Of a stretch of DNA of 64,000 nt, positions 21,489 through 29,460 are shown one piece after another; within the stretch, counting starts at the first letter, position 1; each line of letters opens with the position of its first letter. Source of the DNA: Undibacterium sp. KW1 (lineage in GTDB: Bacteria; Pseudomonadota; Gammaproteobacteria; Burkholderiales; Burkholderiaceae_D); contig NZ_AP018440.1 in NCBI RefSeq assembly GCF_009937955.1, positions 62,001 to 126,000 of the forward strand, written 5' to 3'. The position numbers and the translations under genes were made by a program. The notes below the pieces were generated by a model. That model saw nothing but the letters and a program-made list of their open reading frames with translations, was not told the origin of the DNA and did not search any database.

Positions 21489-23725
21489 GTACCGAGATTC
21501 CATTGCGTGAGGGCGCATACGAAGCGATGCAAATACGCTTAAAGGAAAGTCCTGACGAGATCGAGCGAATGTATATTGGCGACTATTTGAAACGAGTAGA
21601 CGCTGAAATCCAATCTGGAGACAGAGCGACTATTGAGGCAGTATTTGAGACACGTTCTGCCGAAGCCAGACGTGGCGATTATCGAAATTACGATGAGCTC
21701 ATGATGTTGGGTCGCGCCTTGCATCCAGAAAATAAATCGGGGCAGGTCGTCGATATGAAAAGCGCACTCAAGGATGTTGTAAAAATTTCTGCAATCAGCG
21801 CAGTTGCGGGCGTCTTTGTCCCGCCACCAGTTGCACGAGGAATATTGACCGCGACAAGCAGATTTGTTGGCACTTGGTGGAAGGCCGGTCTCGGTGTGGC
21901 GGTTGCCGACCAGTCAGCTGCATTTTATGCAACAAGTATCACTGGAGCTGAATTGACCTTGCAAATGGGAACAGGTGCAGTAATACCTAGTCTTGCTGGC
22001 GAGCTCGCTATGGAATTCAAAGGAGCAAAAAATGTATTGAGTGCCCAAAAGACGTTCGCAGGAACATCGGAAGAGCTTGCTGCACTCATGCTGAAAAATG
22101 ATGCCAGATTAAAAGACTTGGCAGCTTCAACACGAAGTCTGGAAAAAGAGATCGGTGTAGCTCCAGCAGCAAAAACTGAGCTGGAAATAACATCTCAAGC
22201 GTCAAATGTTGGTAATAGAAGTGTGGCGACGCCAAGTTCTTCAGCAAGTCAAACTGAGTTGCAAGCGACTAATAGCACTTTGAGAAATGAGTCAAGAGGA
22301 GCCTCAGTCGCCAAAGTAGAGCAGGAACTTGCAACAGAGTCAGGCGCTGCAAAGTCATTGAACCAGGAAGGTAATTGGGGAGCTTCGGCAATCAAAAATG
22401 ACGCAGCTCTGGCTAATTCGGAAAGACAAGTGGGAGCTAGTGCTGCCAGAAACGAAGCCGGTGCTACTAATCCAGCTAGGGAAATAGGGCAATCAGAAAG
22501 AAATCTCGGAGGAGGGCAAGCAAATATAGGTAGTGGAGCTGAGCGCGTTGAAAATGCAGCCGCAGCTCAGGCTTTAAGGAGTGATAGCGCAATTGCACGT
22601 GCAGAAACACAAGCGGCGTCTGCCGCAGATAATTTAGCTACCAGGGGAAATCTGCAGCAAATTTTAGGTACCTCAACGTCCAAAGTCTCGGGCAACCTAC
22701 AAGTCACAAGACGAGCGTGCTTTGTTGCAGGCACATTGGTGCAAACAAACGCGGGCTTGAAAGCCATTGACCAGTTGACGGTTGGCGAACGTGTACTCTC
22801 CATGAGCGAAGAGACAAGCGAGATCACTTACAAAGGTGTTGTGCGTACCATGCGCATACCTGACAAGGAGATTTACCGCATCTCAGTAAGCGGTAATAAC
22901 AATGACATAGAAGTAATTCGCGCCACAGAAAACCATCCGTTCTGGTTGGAAGGCACGGGTTGGGTACAGGCGGGCGATCTGCAAGCTGACGACAAACTGA
23001 CCACTCCAGAAGGCCAGGTTGTTGGTGTTGTCGCTGTTGAGAACGAGTCTGCTACAGAGACCGTGTATAACATTGAAGTGGCTGATTTCCATACTTACTT
23101 CGTTGGGCATTCACAGGTTCTTGTTCACAATGATGATTGTGAAATCCTAGAAGTACTCCATACTAGAGCGAAGGGTAATGTTGTATCGTTCAAATTTGAT
23201 CCTAGTGGCAATGTTAAAATTGGATACGGTGCTAATGCTGAGACTGGGGTGACGCATTCTGTTTCTGCGGAGACGATGGCTGCGGCAAGGGCTAGGTCTG
23301 GGATGCAAAGCAGTACCGGTAAAACAGGTAATGTAGGGTCTTTTTCTGCTGATGCACCATATGTTCATAGATTTGATCCTACAGTACCAGGCAGACCAGA
23401 TCCTAAATTTTCATTAGACTCAATGAATTTTGAAAATCCAATCGGACATAATGCTCAAGGTTTCCCAAGGGACGCTGGAAAGTTCTGGAAACAGTGGATT
23501 GAATTGAATCCGGAATCAATTAGCAAGAATAATAGGTATTTAATTGAAAATTATGATCGACTAAAAGTTTCTCCTAGGGTCGATCAAACTTGGATACAAT
23601 CATTTCCAGAACATGGTAATTATTTGAGTGATGTCCTTATTCATCACCATGTTGATCACGGAAAATACACAATCCCTGTTCCTGGTAAAACGCATGTCGG
23701 ATCTGGTGGTCCCTGGCATTTATAA
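21446..23725 (+). CDS. Rhs C-terminal region: Hint domain plus HNH-like toxin
   Basis: This is the 3' continuation of the giant Rhs gene in the -1 frame (open from 21299; GTG at 21446 is only the first start-like codon). Residues ~1-110 are a linker. Residues ~110-420 are Ala/Ser/Asn-rich and low in structure. A Hint (intein-like) domain covers nt 22718-23131: it opens with CFVAGTLV (Cys at residue 425), has the block TENHPFWL, and ends with VHND. Such domains cut themselves to release the toxin. The last ~195 residues form the toxin. Its C-terminus has HHH followed by DHGKYTIPVPGKTH and GGPWH, resembling the His-rich active site of HNH/endonuclease-VII-like (LHH/WHH/GHH type) nuclease toxins. 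The SUKH gene next door supports this, since SUKH proteins are common immunity partners. Nuclease activity is inferred. Without frame restoration the toxin would not be attached to the Rhs shell. Confidence 0.85.
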   Translation: MHKDGGYSSQNVPLSTEIPLREGAYEAMQIRLKESPDEIERMYIGDYLKRVDAEIQSGDRATIEAVFETRSAEARRGDYRNYDELMMLGRALHPENKSGQVVDMKSALKDVVKISAISAVAGVFVPPPVARGILTATSRFVGTWWKAGLGVAVADQSAAFYATSITGAELTLQMGTGAVIPSLAGELAMEFKGAKNVLSAQKTFAGTSEELAALMLKNDARLKDLAASTRSLEKEIGVAPAAKTELEITSQASNVGNRSVATPSSSASQTELQATNSTLRNESRGASVAKVEQELATESGAAKSLNQEGNWGASAIKNDAALANSERQVGASAARNEAGATNPAREIGQSERNLGGGQANIGSGAERVENAAAAQALRSDSAIARAETQAASAADNLATRGNLQQILGTSTSKVSGNLQVTRRACFVAGTLVQTNAGLKAIDQLTVGERVLSMSEETSEITYKGVVRTMRIPDKEIYRISVSGNNNDIEVIRATENHPFWLEGTGWVQAGDLQADDKLTTPEGQVVGVVAVENESATETVYNIEVADFHTYFVGHSQVLVHNDDCEILEVLHTRAKGNVVSFKFDPSGNVKIGYGANAETGVTHSVSAETMAAARARSGMQSSTGKTGNVGSFSADAPYVHRFDPTVPGRPDPKFSLDSMNFENPIGHNAQGFPRDAGKFWKQWIELNPESISKNNRYLIENYDRLKVSPRVDQTWIQSFPEHGNYLSDVLIHHHVDHGKYTIPVPGKTHVGSGGPWHL

Positions 23726-23739
23726 AAATGGAAGTTAAT

Positions 23740-24297
23740 ATGAAATTACTATCTATCGAAAAAATTCAAGCTGGGCTTGATAAGGAATTTTTTCCTTTAG
23801 AGCCTATGTTAAGTGGTTATCGAATAATAAGAAAAATTTTACCCGAGGATAAGGTTGCAAAGACTGAGGCAACTTTAGGGGTTAAATTTCCAAATGAATT
23901 TCGAACTATTATTTCAGAATTCGATTTTGGAATGCTTACTATTGGTCCTATTGTTTTTTGCGCAAAAGGTGATTACATCCAAGAGCTGATTGATCTAAAT
24001 ACAAGCGTTTGTTGGTGGAGGGAGGGGCAAAGACCCGAAAATATGATCATGATAGGAAACTCAGATCCGTTTACTATCTTGCTTGATGTGAATTCGGGAT
24101 GCGTATTTGCTATGGACCCTGAGGTTGGTTGGGAAAAATCTAAAATAATCGCAGGAAATTTTTTGGATTTTTTTCGCGGGATTGGAACGGCGATGCTTAT
24201 GAGAAATGAGATAGATGATCGAAGAGGTTTGGCTCAAGGCATTTTTGAGAATGTAAAAAGTGAAGACCTTGAGTTTTGGTCTCAGTTGGCACAGTAA
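23740..24297 (+). CDS. SUKH (SMI1/KNR4) family immunity protein
   Basis: A 185-residue cytoplasmic protein with the SUKH pattern: an N-terminal helical part, then EATLGVKFPNEFRTIISEF (the fold's signature helix with a small-residue turn), a GPIVF strand, NMIMIGNSDPFTILLDV, and a C-terminal helix around NFLDFFRGIG. SUKH proteins bind and neutralise Rhs/CDI-type nuclease toxins. I chose ATG 23740 over ATG 23728 because GGAAG lies 5 bases before it. It begins 15 bases after the toxin stop on the same strand, as expected for a toxin-immunity pair. Base composition is more AT-rich than the Rhs core, as is usual for swapped toxin/immunity tips. Partner specificity is inferred from adjacency. Confidence 0.85.
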   Translation: MKLLSIEKIQAGLDKEFFPLEPMLSGYRIIRKILPEDKVAKTEATLGVKFPNEFRTIISEFDFGMLTIGPIVFCAKGDYIQELIDLNTSVCWWREGQRPENMIMIGNSDPFTILLDVNSGCVFAMDPEVGWEKSKIIAGNFLDFFRGIGTAMLMRNEIDDRRGLAQGIFENVKSEDLEFWSQLAQ

Positions 24298-24500
24298 TTT
24301 GATTGCTGCTGCCCTGTTCACCGTTCAGTTAAACCAAATTGTTGCGCACGCCGCTTCCATCGTACTTCCTCCCAAATTGTCATCGCACGATTTTGGCAAG
24401 ATTGAGCCGGGATTACCCCATTCCGGTCATACGATTTTGCATGTCCAGCTTCACTTAAATCATAACGACAACCAAATTGCCGTCATATCGAATGTCGTGT

Positions 24501-24522
24501 AAAAGGGGGCATGTCGCCCCCC
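24501..24522 (-). terminator. Terminator of transposon copy 1
   Basis: Read on the minus strand: GGGGGC, a 5-base loop, GCCCCC, then TTTT. It lies just after the 62-aa gene at the end of the transposon operon. Confidence 0.75.
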
Positions 24523-24549
24523 GAAAGATATGATGATATCGGCTACCCG

Positions 24550-24738
24550 CTAAAACGACTCATCATCATCCGACTCCCTCTGTATTGGATTGTGCTGTGA
24601 CGCTTCTTGCAGCATGATTTTTATATCATCGCCGTAAGCCTGCATCAACATGTCACGCACCTGATCAAGAAACTCAACGATGGTGTACGCGTCCTCTGGC
24701 CGAAGGTAAGTGTTGAGCTTGTGGATACGCATGCTCAT
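24550..24738 (-). CDS. Small transposon protein (62 aa), copy 1
   Basis: Identical in sequence to the 62-aa gene of the intact copy (26163-26351), where the annotation is given. It sits in a truncated transposon and its upstream ATPase gene is cut, so it is probably not expressed. Confidence 0.55.
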   Translation of the reverse strand: MSMRIHKLNTYLRPEDAYTIVEFLDQVRDMLMQAYGDDIKIMLQEASQHNPIQRESDDDESF

Positions 24739-24895
24739 GATGGCACCCGCTGCGGTTTGACCTGTTGCTTAAGCAAAGCATCGTGTGAACGCCAGTGCGG
24801 CTGCAGAAGCGCGGCATTGACATGCGACACCGTGCAAATGCGTTGATGATCGAGGCAAGCAGCAATCAGACTAGCGTAACAAAGGTTACGACATA
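24735..24895 (-). pseudogene. TniB-like ATPase, C-terminal fragment (copy 1)
   Basis: The last ~53 codons of the transposon ATPase, ending in the same four-base ATGA overlap with the 62-aa gene as in intact copies. The 5' part, including both Walker motifs, is missing because copy 2 begins at 24896. Confidence 0.85.
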
Positions 24896-25056
24896 TGTTG
24901 CGCACGCCGCTTCCATCGTACTTCCTCCCAAATTGTCATCGCACGATTTTGGCAAGATTGAGCCGGGATTACCCCATTCCGGTCATACGATTTTGCATGT
25001 CCAGCTTCACTTAAATCATAACGACAACCAAATTGCCGTCATATCGAATGTCGTGT

Positions 25057-25078
25057 AAAAGGGGGCATGTCGCCCCCC
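25057..25078 (-). terminator. Terminator of transposon copy 2
   Basis: Same GGGGGC/GCCCCC hairpin followed by TTTT on the minus strand as in the other copies. Confidence 0.75.
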
Positions 25079-25105
25079 GAAAGATATGATGATATCGGCT
25101 ACCCG

Positions 25106-25294
25106 CTAAAACGACTCATCATCATCCGACTCCCTCTGTATTGGATTGTGCTGTGACGCTTCTTGCAGCATGATTTTTATATCATCGCCGTAAGCCTGCA
25201 TCAACATGTCACGCACCTGATCAAGAAACTCAACGATGGTGTACGCGTCCTCTGGCCGAAGGTAAGTGTTGAGCTTGTGGATACGCATGCTCAT
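25106..25294 (-). CDS. Small transposon protein (62 aa), copy 2
   Basis: Same sequence as the gene at 26163-26351. It overlaps the ATPase stop by four bases. Its upstream ATPase gene is split by copy 3. Confidence 0.55.
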   Translation of the reverse strand: MSMRIHKLNTYLRPEDAYTIVEFLDQVRDMLMQAYGDDIKIMLQEASQHNPIQRESDDDESF

Positions 25295-25952
25295 GATGGC
25301 ACCCGCTGCGGTTTGACCTGTTGCTTAAGCAAAGCATCGTGTGAACGCCAGTGCGGCTGCAGAAGCGCGGCATTGACATGCGACACCGTGCAAATGCGTT
25401 GATGATCGAGGCAAGCAGCAATCAGACTAGCGTAACAAAGGTTACGACATAGCCGCAAATTACCCTGCACCGCCCGCAATACGACCTGCAAGGCTGCCTC
25501 ATCGAAAGTGTTGGCACCCAAACCAACAGCAGCCAGCTCGGTGACGACAAATTTGGTCAAGTCATCGTCATGCAACGGCAACACCTGCCTGGAATAACTG
25601 ATCCGGCTCTTGATGTCTTCATTACACGTCATTGACAAACGAAACATCAACTCAGGATGCCCCAGCAACACCAGATTGTGCTTTTTAGGGAAACGCTCAA
25701 ACAACAAGCGCAATTTACGTAAAATGCCCACATCCAGCAAGTGCGCCTCATCGATCACGATATACAGCGTTTTTTGCGATTGTACATGACGGTAAGCCGC
25801 TTGTATCAGCTCTTTTTCAATGTCTTTCATTGGCGCATTCACCTGCAACGACTCCGCCAATTGCTTCAAGATAGGCTGATAAGTATGCATCGTCTGGCTA
25901 AAAGACACCACCACCGTATCGCGCTCCTTACCCAAGTGTTCCAGATGTTCGC
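25291..25952 (-). pseudogene. TniB-like ATPase of copy 2, C-terminal part
   Basis: This part carries the Walker B motif (IVIDEAHLL) to the C-terminus. The coding sequence is cut at 25953 by insertion of copy 3. The matching N-terminal part lies at 29290-29460, and the five bases TTCGC occur at both junctions. Confidence 0.9.
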
Positions 25953-25987
25953 TGTTGCGCACGCCGCTTCCATCGTACTTCCTCCCA

Positions 25988-26112
25988 AATTGTCATCGCA
26001 CGATTTTGGCAAGATTGAGCCGGGATTACCCCATTCCGGTCATACGATTTTGCATGTCCAGCTTCACTTAAATCATAACGACAACCAAATTGCCGTCATA
26101 TCGAATGTCGTG
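25988..26112. repeat. Repeated end motifs of the transposon (right end)
   Basis: Several copies of a TCAT-n-CGA-type motif are spaced through the right end: TGTCATCGCACGATTTTGG at 25991, GTCATACGATTTTGC at 26039, ATCATAACGACAACC at 26072, and GTCATATCGAATGTCG at 26095. This resembles the multiple transposase-binding sites in the ends of Tn7-like and Tn5053-like elements. The same motifs are in all four copies. Confidence 0.55.
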
Positions 26113-26113
26113 T

Positions 26114-26135
26114 AAAAGGGGGCATGTCGCCCCCC
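26114..26135 (-). terminator. Terminator of transposon copy 3
   Basis: GGGGGC, 5-base loop, GCCCCC and TTTT on the minus strand, 28 bases after the stop of the 62-aa gene. Confidence 0.78.
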
Positions 26136-26162
26136 GAAAGATATGATGATATCGGCTACCCG

Positions 26163-26351
26163 CTAAAACGACTCATCATCATCCGACTCCCTCTGTATTG
26201 GATTGTGCTGTGACGCTTCTTGCAGCATGATTTTTATATCATCGCCGTAAGCCTGCATCAACATGTCACGCACCTGATCAAGAAACTCAACGATGGTGTA
26301 CGCGTCCTCTGGCCGAAGGTAAGTGTTGAGCTTGTGGATACGCATGCTCAT
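26163..26351 (-). CDS. Small acidic transposon protein (62 aa)
   Basis: The last gene of the transposon operon; its ATG overlaps the stop of the ATPase gene by four bases (ATGA), which suggests coupled translation. It has a helical N-terminus (LNTYLRPEDAYTIVEFLDQ) and a very acidic C-terminal tail (SDDDESF). No family is recognised. Conservation in all four copies, including truncated ones, and its fixed place after the ATPase argue that it is a real gene. A role as a small accessory of transposition or regulation is a guess. Confidence 0.65.
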   Translation of the reverse strand: MSMRIHKLNTYLRPEDAYTIVEFLDQVRDMLMQAYGDDIKIMLQEASQHNPIQRESDDDESF

Positions 26352-27175
26352 GATGGCACCCGCTGCGGTTTGACCTGTTGCTTAAGCAAAGCATCGTGTG
26401 AACGCCAGTGCGGCTGCAGAAGCGCGGCATTGACATGCGACACCGTGCAAATGCGTTGATGATCGAGGCAAGCAGCAATCAGACTAGCGTAACAAAGGTT
26501 ACGACATAGCCGCAAATTACCCTGCACCGCCCGCAATACGACCTGCAAGGCTGCCTCATCGAAAGTGTTGGCACCCAAACCAACAGCAGCCAGCTCGGTG
26601 ACGACAAATTTGGTCAAGTCATCGTCATGCAACGGCAACACCTGCCTGGAATAACTGATCCGGCTCTTGATGTCTTCATTACACGTCATTGACAAACGAA
26701 ACATCAACTCAGGATGCCCCAGCAACACCAGATTGTGCTTTTTAGGGAAACGCTCAAACAACAAGCGCAATTTACGTAAAATGCCCACATCCAGCAAGTG
26801 CGCCTCATCGATCACGATATACAGCGTTTTTTGCGATTGTACATGACGGTAAGCCGCTTGTATCAGCTCTTTTTCAATGTCTTTCATTGGCGCATTCACC
26901 TGCAACGACTCCGCCAATTGCTTCAAGATAGGCTGATAAGTATGCATCGTCTGGCTAAAAGACACCACCACCGTATCGCGCTCCTTACCCAAGTGTTCCA
27001 GATGTTCGCGAATGACAGATTTGCCGACGCCAGGATGACCCACAATCACCGAGAAGCCCCCGTGCTGCGCATGAACCCTGATCATCTCCACGGCTTCGGC
27101 CTGCTGCGGCAACAACGCCACCTCACTGCGGTAAAACGGCTCTTTAGTTAAACCGAAGGTGGCCTTAATCATCAT
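26348..27175 (-). CDS. TniB/ExeA-like AAA ATPase of the transposon
   Basis: 275 residues from ATG 27175. Walker A is GHPGVGKS (residues 46-53) and Walker B is LYIVIDEAH (about 118-126). The N-terminus FGLTKEPFYRSE and the arrangement are typical of the ExeA/TniB/MuB-type ATPases that partner DDE transposases and choose target DNA. The start codon lies inside the last codons of the transposase gene, in a different frame, after a run of six G. The open frame extends upstream to 27340, but ATG ATG ATT AAG at 27175 is the natural start and matches the point where the two proteins join in copy 4. The gene is intact here. Confidence 0.88.
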   Translation of the reverse strand: MMIKATFGLTKEPFYRSEVALLPQQAEAVEMIRVHAQHGGFSVIVGHPGVGKSVIREHLEHLGKERDTVVVSFSQTMHTYQPILKQLAESLQVNAPMKDIEKELIQAAYRHVQSQKTLYIVIDEAHLLDVGILRKLRLLFERFPKKHNLVLLGHPELMFRLSMTCNEDIKSRISYSRQVLPLHDDDLTKFVVTELAAVGLGANTFDEAALQVVLRAVQGNLRLCRNLCYASLIAACLDHQRICTVSHVNAALLQPHWRSHDALLKQQVKPQRVPS

Positions 27176-28409
27176 GCCCCCCAACCGTTGCCGGCAGACG
27201 CAAGCGCGCATTGGCGTATAAATCCAGCACCGTTGCTTCCCCCATGCGGTGGCCGTTGAAATACACCACAAAACGGTCACGGCGCATGCGGTCATAGCGC
27301 ACCTGAATGGATTTGTCGCGTAAATCGACCGGGCATTCATAGCGCTGCGAATGGATCGAGAATACGTTGGTCTTACTCACCTTACGCGTCTCCTCCATAA
27401 AAAACACTTCTGCAGAAAACGCATCGTCAGTCAAAAACTTCACCCGGTTACGGTCCAGATTGAAACGATCAACCGGCGTCATCCCTATGGCACTATGAGA
27501 CTTCGAATTGTATTCCCCCTCCACCCATTCATGCGTCAGGCGATTCAATTCTTCCAGAGACGTGAAGCTGGGATGCAAGGTCAGAAAGCGATCCCGGAAC
27601 CCCCTGAAGAAACGCTCGATCTTGCCCTTGGCCGCACCGTCACGAATCGGCGCATGAGAGAGATGAATATCCAGCCGCACACAAGCCTGCAGAATTTCCT
27701 TGGCGGAATAATTCGCGCCATTGTCGAAATAGAGCCGCTCCGGCTTACCGCGCTTGTATAAAGCCGATCGGAAGGCCAACACCATGTTCTCGGTATTGTC
27801 GCGGTAGAAAAACTCGGCATGTGTCACCACCCTGGACGCATCATCGATGAAGGCGATCAGGAAAGTCTTTCTCCAATGACCATCCGCCTGTTTGATGGTC
27901 GGGCCATACAAGGTGTCAGCTTGCCACAATTGATTGGCGAACTGCATGGCAAACGACAAGCGTTGCTTTTGCACAGCCTTGTCATCCAGTAACTGGTGGG
28001 TGCGTATCATCCTATAAAACGTGGTCGGTGCTAATTGCGAGCGGGTGAACAAACCGCGCTGCAAAAGTACCCGGTATAGAACGCTTTTGGGGATCACGCC
28101 GACCTTATTGTGTGTCAGCGTCGGCAGCACTTCATGGATTGCCTCGGCCAACTGATTCACCTGCACCTTGCGATAAGCATCTTTATCGGAACGGGTCTTG
28201 TTTTGCAGGGTGGTCATGCCATGGCTTTTATGACGATACAGCCATGTACTGATGGTGCGCCAGGTGAACTGGTGCAGGTGACCTGACAAGCCATCGATAA
28301 AGGTTTTATCGGCGACGAACTTGATGCGCTCGCGCATGCTATTGCCGGGGGCATCATGCACGGCATTCAACACCCGTAGTCGTAATTCAAATGAAGGTTT
28401 AGCAGCCAT
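27165..28409 (-). CDS. DDE transposase (Mu/TniA-like, rve core)
   Basis: 414 residues from ATG 28409, which has AGGAG 7 bases upstream; the longer open frame to 28616 lacks such a site. The N-terminal ~150 residues are helix-turn-helix-rich and would bind the ends. The catalytic core has D165 (QADTLYG), D229 (YFDNGANY) and E265 (KGKIERFF), giving the D-D-35-E spacing of retroviral-integrase-type transposases. A C-terminal beta-barrel of the Mu type follows. It ends in VGGHDD after a six-G run and overlaps the ATPase start by 11 bases. It should cut and join transposon ends together with the ATPase. Confidence 0.9.
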   Translation of the reverse strand: MAAKPSFELRLRVLNAVHDAPGNSMRERIKFVADKTFIDGLSGHLHQFTWRTISTWLYRHKSHGMTTLQNKTRSDKDAYRKVQVNQLAEAIHEVLPTLTHNKVGVIPKSVLYRVLLQRGLFTRSQLAPTTFYRMIRTHQLLDDKAVQKQRLSFAMQFANQLWQADTLYGPTIKQADGHWRKTFLIAFIDDASRVVTHAEFFYRDNTENMVLAFRSALYKRGKPERLYFDNGANYSAKEILQACVRLDIHLSHAPIRDGAAKGKIERFFRGFRDRFLTLHPSFTSLEELNRLTHEWVEGEYNSKSHSAIGMTPVDRFNLDRNRVKFLTDDAFSAEVFFMEETRKVSKTNVFSIHSQRYECPVDLRDKSIQVRYDRMRRDRFVVYFNGHRMGEATVLDLYANARLRLPATVGGHDD

Positions 28410-28573
28410 GCGTTCTCCTGTTGAGTCAAAAAAGAAGGCAAAGCCTATCTGCGTCATCCAAAATGATCGAGAGTCAAAACCTGTTGCACGGGCAAGGAAA
28501 GAGAAATCAATGGAGCTGAATCTACAGAAACGATGGGAATGTGGAAAAAAGTCTGACGACCGGCGAACACGCA

Positions 28574-29131
28574 TCACAGAAATGATCGTTGCAATTGCGA
28601 CTGATAGGCCGTGCAAAGGTGCTGTCCAAAGCGCTGCAATAAGGTTTGGAATGTTGACATCAATGACCCCAGACGCGCAGAACGATGTGTTGTCATGAAC
28701 GGATTGGCATCCTGTAGTGGTGGTCGGTGCGGTAAGCTACGGTAGACACTCGCCTGCATGTGTAAGCGATGCAACCATCGATACGCATTGCGCGGCATGC
28801 TGACACCGGTCGCCTGGTGATAAGCGTGCTGGACGGTCATGCCCGCCATCAGCAAGAGCACCAACGCCACCACACAGCAGCCAGCATGATGTAAATAGCG
28901 GATGGTCGAGTCCAGATAAAGCTGCATGGTACGCCCGCAACCGGTGCGATGATGGCGGTTGGAGCAGTAGACGCGTTTGCCAACTGCTTGCGGTTCGGCA
29001 CCCAAGCGTTTCTTGCGGATGAAGCCGTGCGAAACCAAGTGCTGTGTTTGCTGACAATGCTTGCATTGCGCGTACTCCAGCTGCATGGTCTGTTGGTGAA
29101 TGGCTTGAAGGTTGGGATAGTAGCGTTGCAT
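28574..29131 (-). CDS. Zn-ribbon transposon protein (185 aa)
   Basis: The first gene of the transposon operon. The N-terminus has a zinc-ribbon pattern, CKHC (about residues 22-25) followed by YCSNRHHRTGCGRTMQLY, like the DNA-binding ribbon of IS1/IS1595 InsA-type proteins. A hydrophobic stretch (CCVVALVLLLMAGMTVQHAY) and a helix-turn-helix-like part (HQATGVSMPRNAYRWLHRL) follow. It has no DDE core. It probably binds DNA as a target-selection or regulatory factor, taking the place that TniQ/TnsD has in related elements; that comparison is an inference. The start has only a weak AGGTG site upstream. Confidence 0.7.
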   Translation of the reverse strand: MQRYYPNLQAIHQQTMQLEYAQCKHCQQTQHLVSHGFIRKKRLGAEPQAVGKRVYCSNRHHRTGCGRTMQLYLDSTIRYLHHAGCCVVALVLLLMAGMTVQHAYHQATGVSMPRNAYRWLHRLHMQASVYRSLPHRPPLQDANPFMTTHRSARLGSLMSTFQTLLQRFGQHLCTAYQSQLQRSFL

Positions 29132-29289
29132 GACGGCACCTGAATCGGAAAAGATGCCTATTTTGCAGTATTCAATTTGGTACAGGAAAATTCGCTTGGG
29201 CGAATTGGCGTTATAGCTGACAGGTTCTTTGATGATGGGAAATCGGTACAGATAGGCTGATTTGTACGGTGGGAGCTGGGGAAATTACA

Positions 29290-29460
29290 TTCGCGAATGA
29301 CAGATTTGCCGACGCCAGGATGACCCACAATCACCGAGAAGCCCCCGTGCTGCGCATGAACCCTGATCATCTCCACGGCTTCGGCCTGCTGCGGCAACAA
29401 CGCCACCTCACTGCGGTAAAACGGCTCTTTAGTTAAACCGAAGGTGGCCTTAATCATCAT
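29290..29460 (-). pseudogene. TniB-like ATPase of copy 2, N-terminal part
   Basis: Codons 1-~57 of the copy 2 ATPase, from ATG 29460 to the point where copy 3 inserted within the Walker A region (GHPGVGKS). It completes the split gene at 25291-25952. Confidence 0.88.

Larger units (their letters stand above)
24340..24895 (-). mobile_element. DDE transposon copy 1, truncated remnant
   Basis: The right end of the transposon described at 25953-29289. It begins with TGTTGCGCACGCCG at 24340 and carries the terminal 556 bases: end repeats, terminator, the 62-aa gene and the last part of the ATPase gene. It stops at 24895, where the right end of copy 2 begins. The rest of copy 1 is not found on the far side of copy 2, so it was lost. 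Confidence 0.88.
25953..29289 (-). mobile_element. Intact DDE transposon copy 3 (3,337 bp)
   Basis: A Tn7/Tn5053/Mu-like transposon. It has TGT...ACA ends, four genes in one operon reading towards the 25953 end, and a perfect 5-bp target duplication TTCGC (25948-25952 and 29290-29294) in the ATPase gene of copy 2. It differs from copies 2 and 4 by at least one base near the left end (A/G at about 29217). The element is classed by its DDE transposase plus AAA ATPase; I do not know a named family with exactly this gene set. Confidence 0.93.

Noticed and set aside
24260..25058. Small plus-strand frames repeated at 24.3, 24.8, 25.7 and 26.8 kb
   Set aside because: They are antisense to the transposon ATPase, 62-aa gene and end repeats, and recur only because the transposon is repeated.
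28321..28698. Plus-strand frame of 125 codons, present in each transposon copy
   Set aside because: It is antisense to the transposase start and its upstream region; the minus-strand transposase with D-D-35-E is clearly the real gene.
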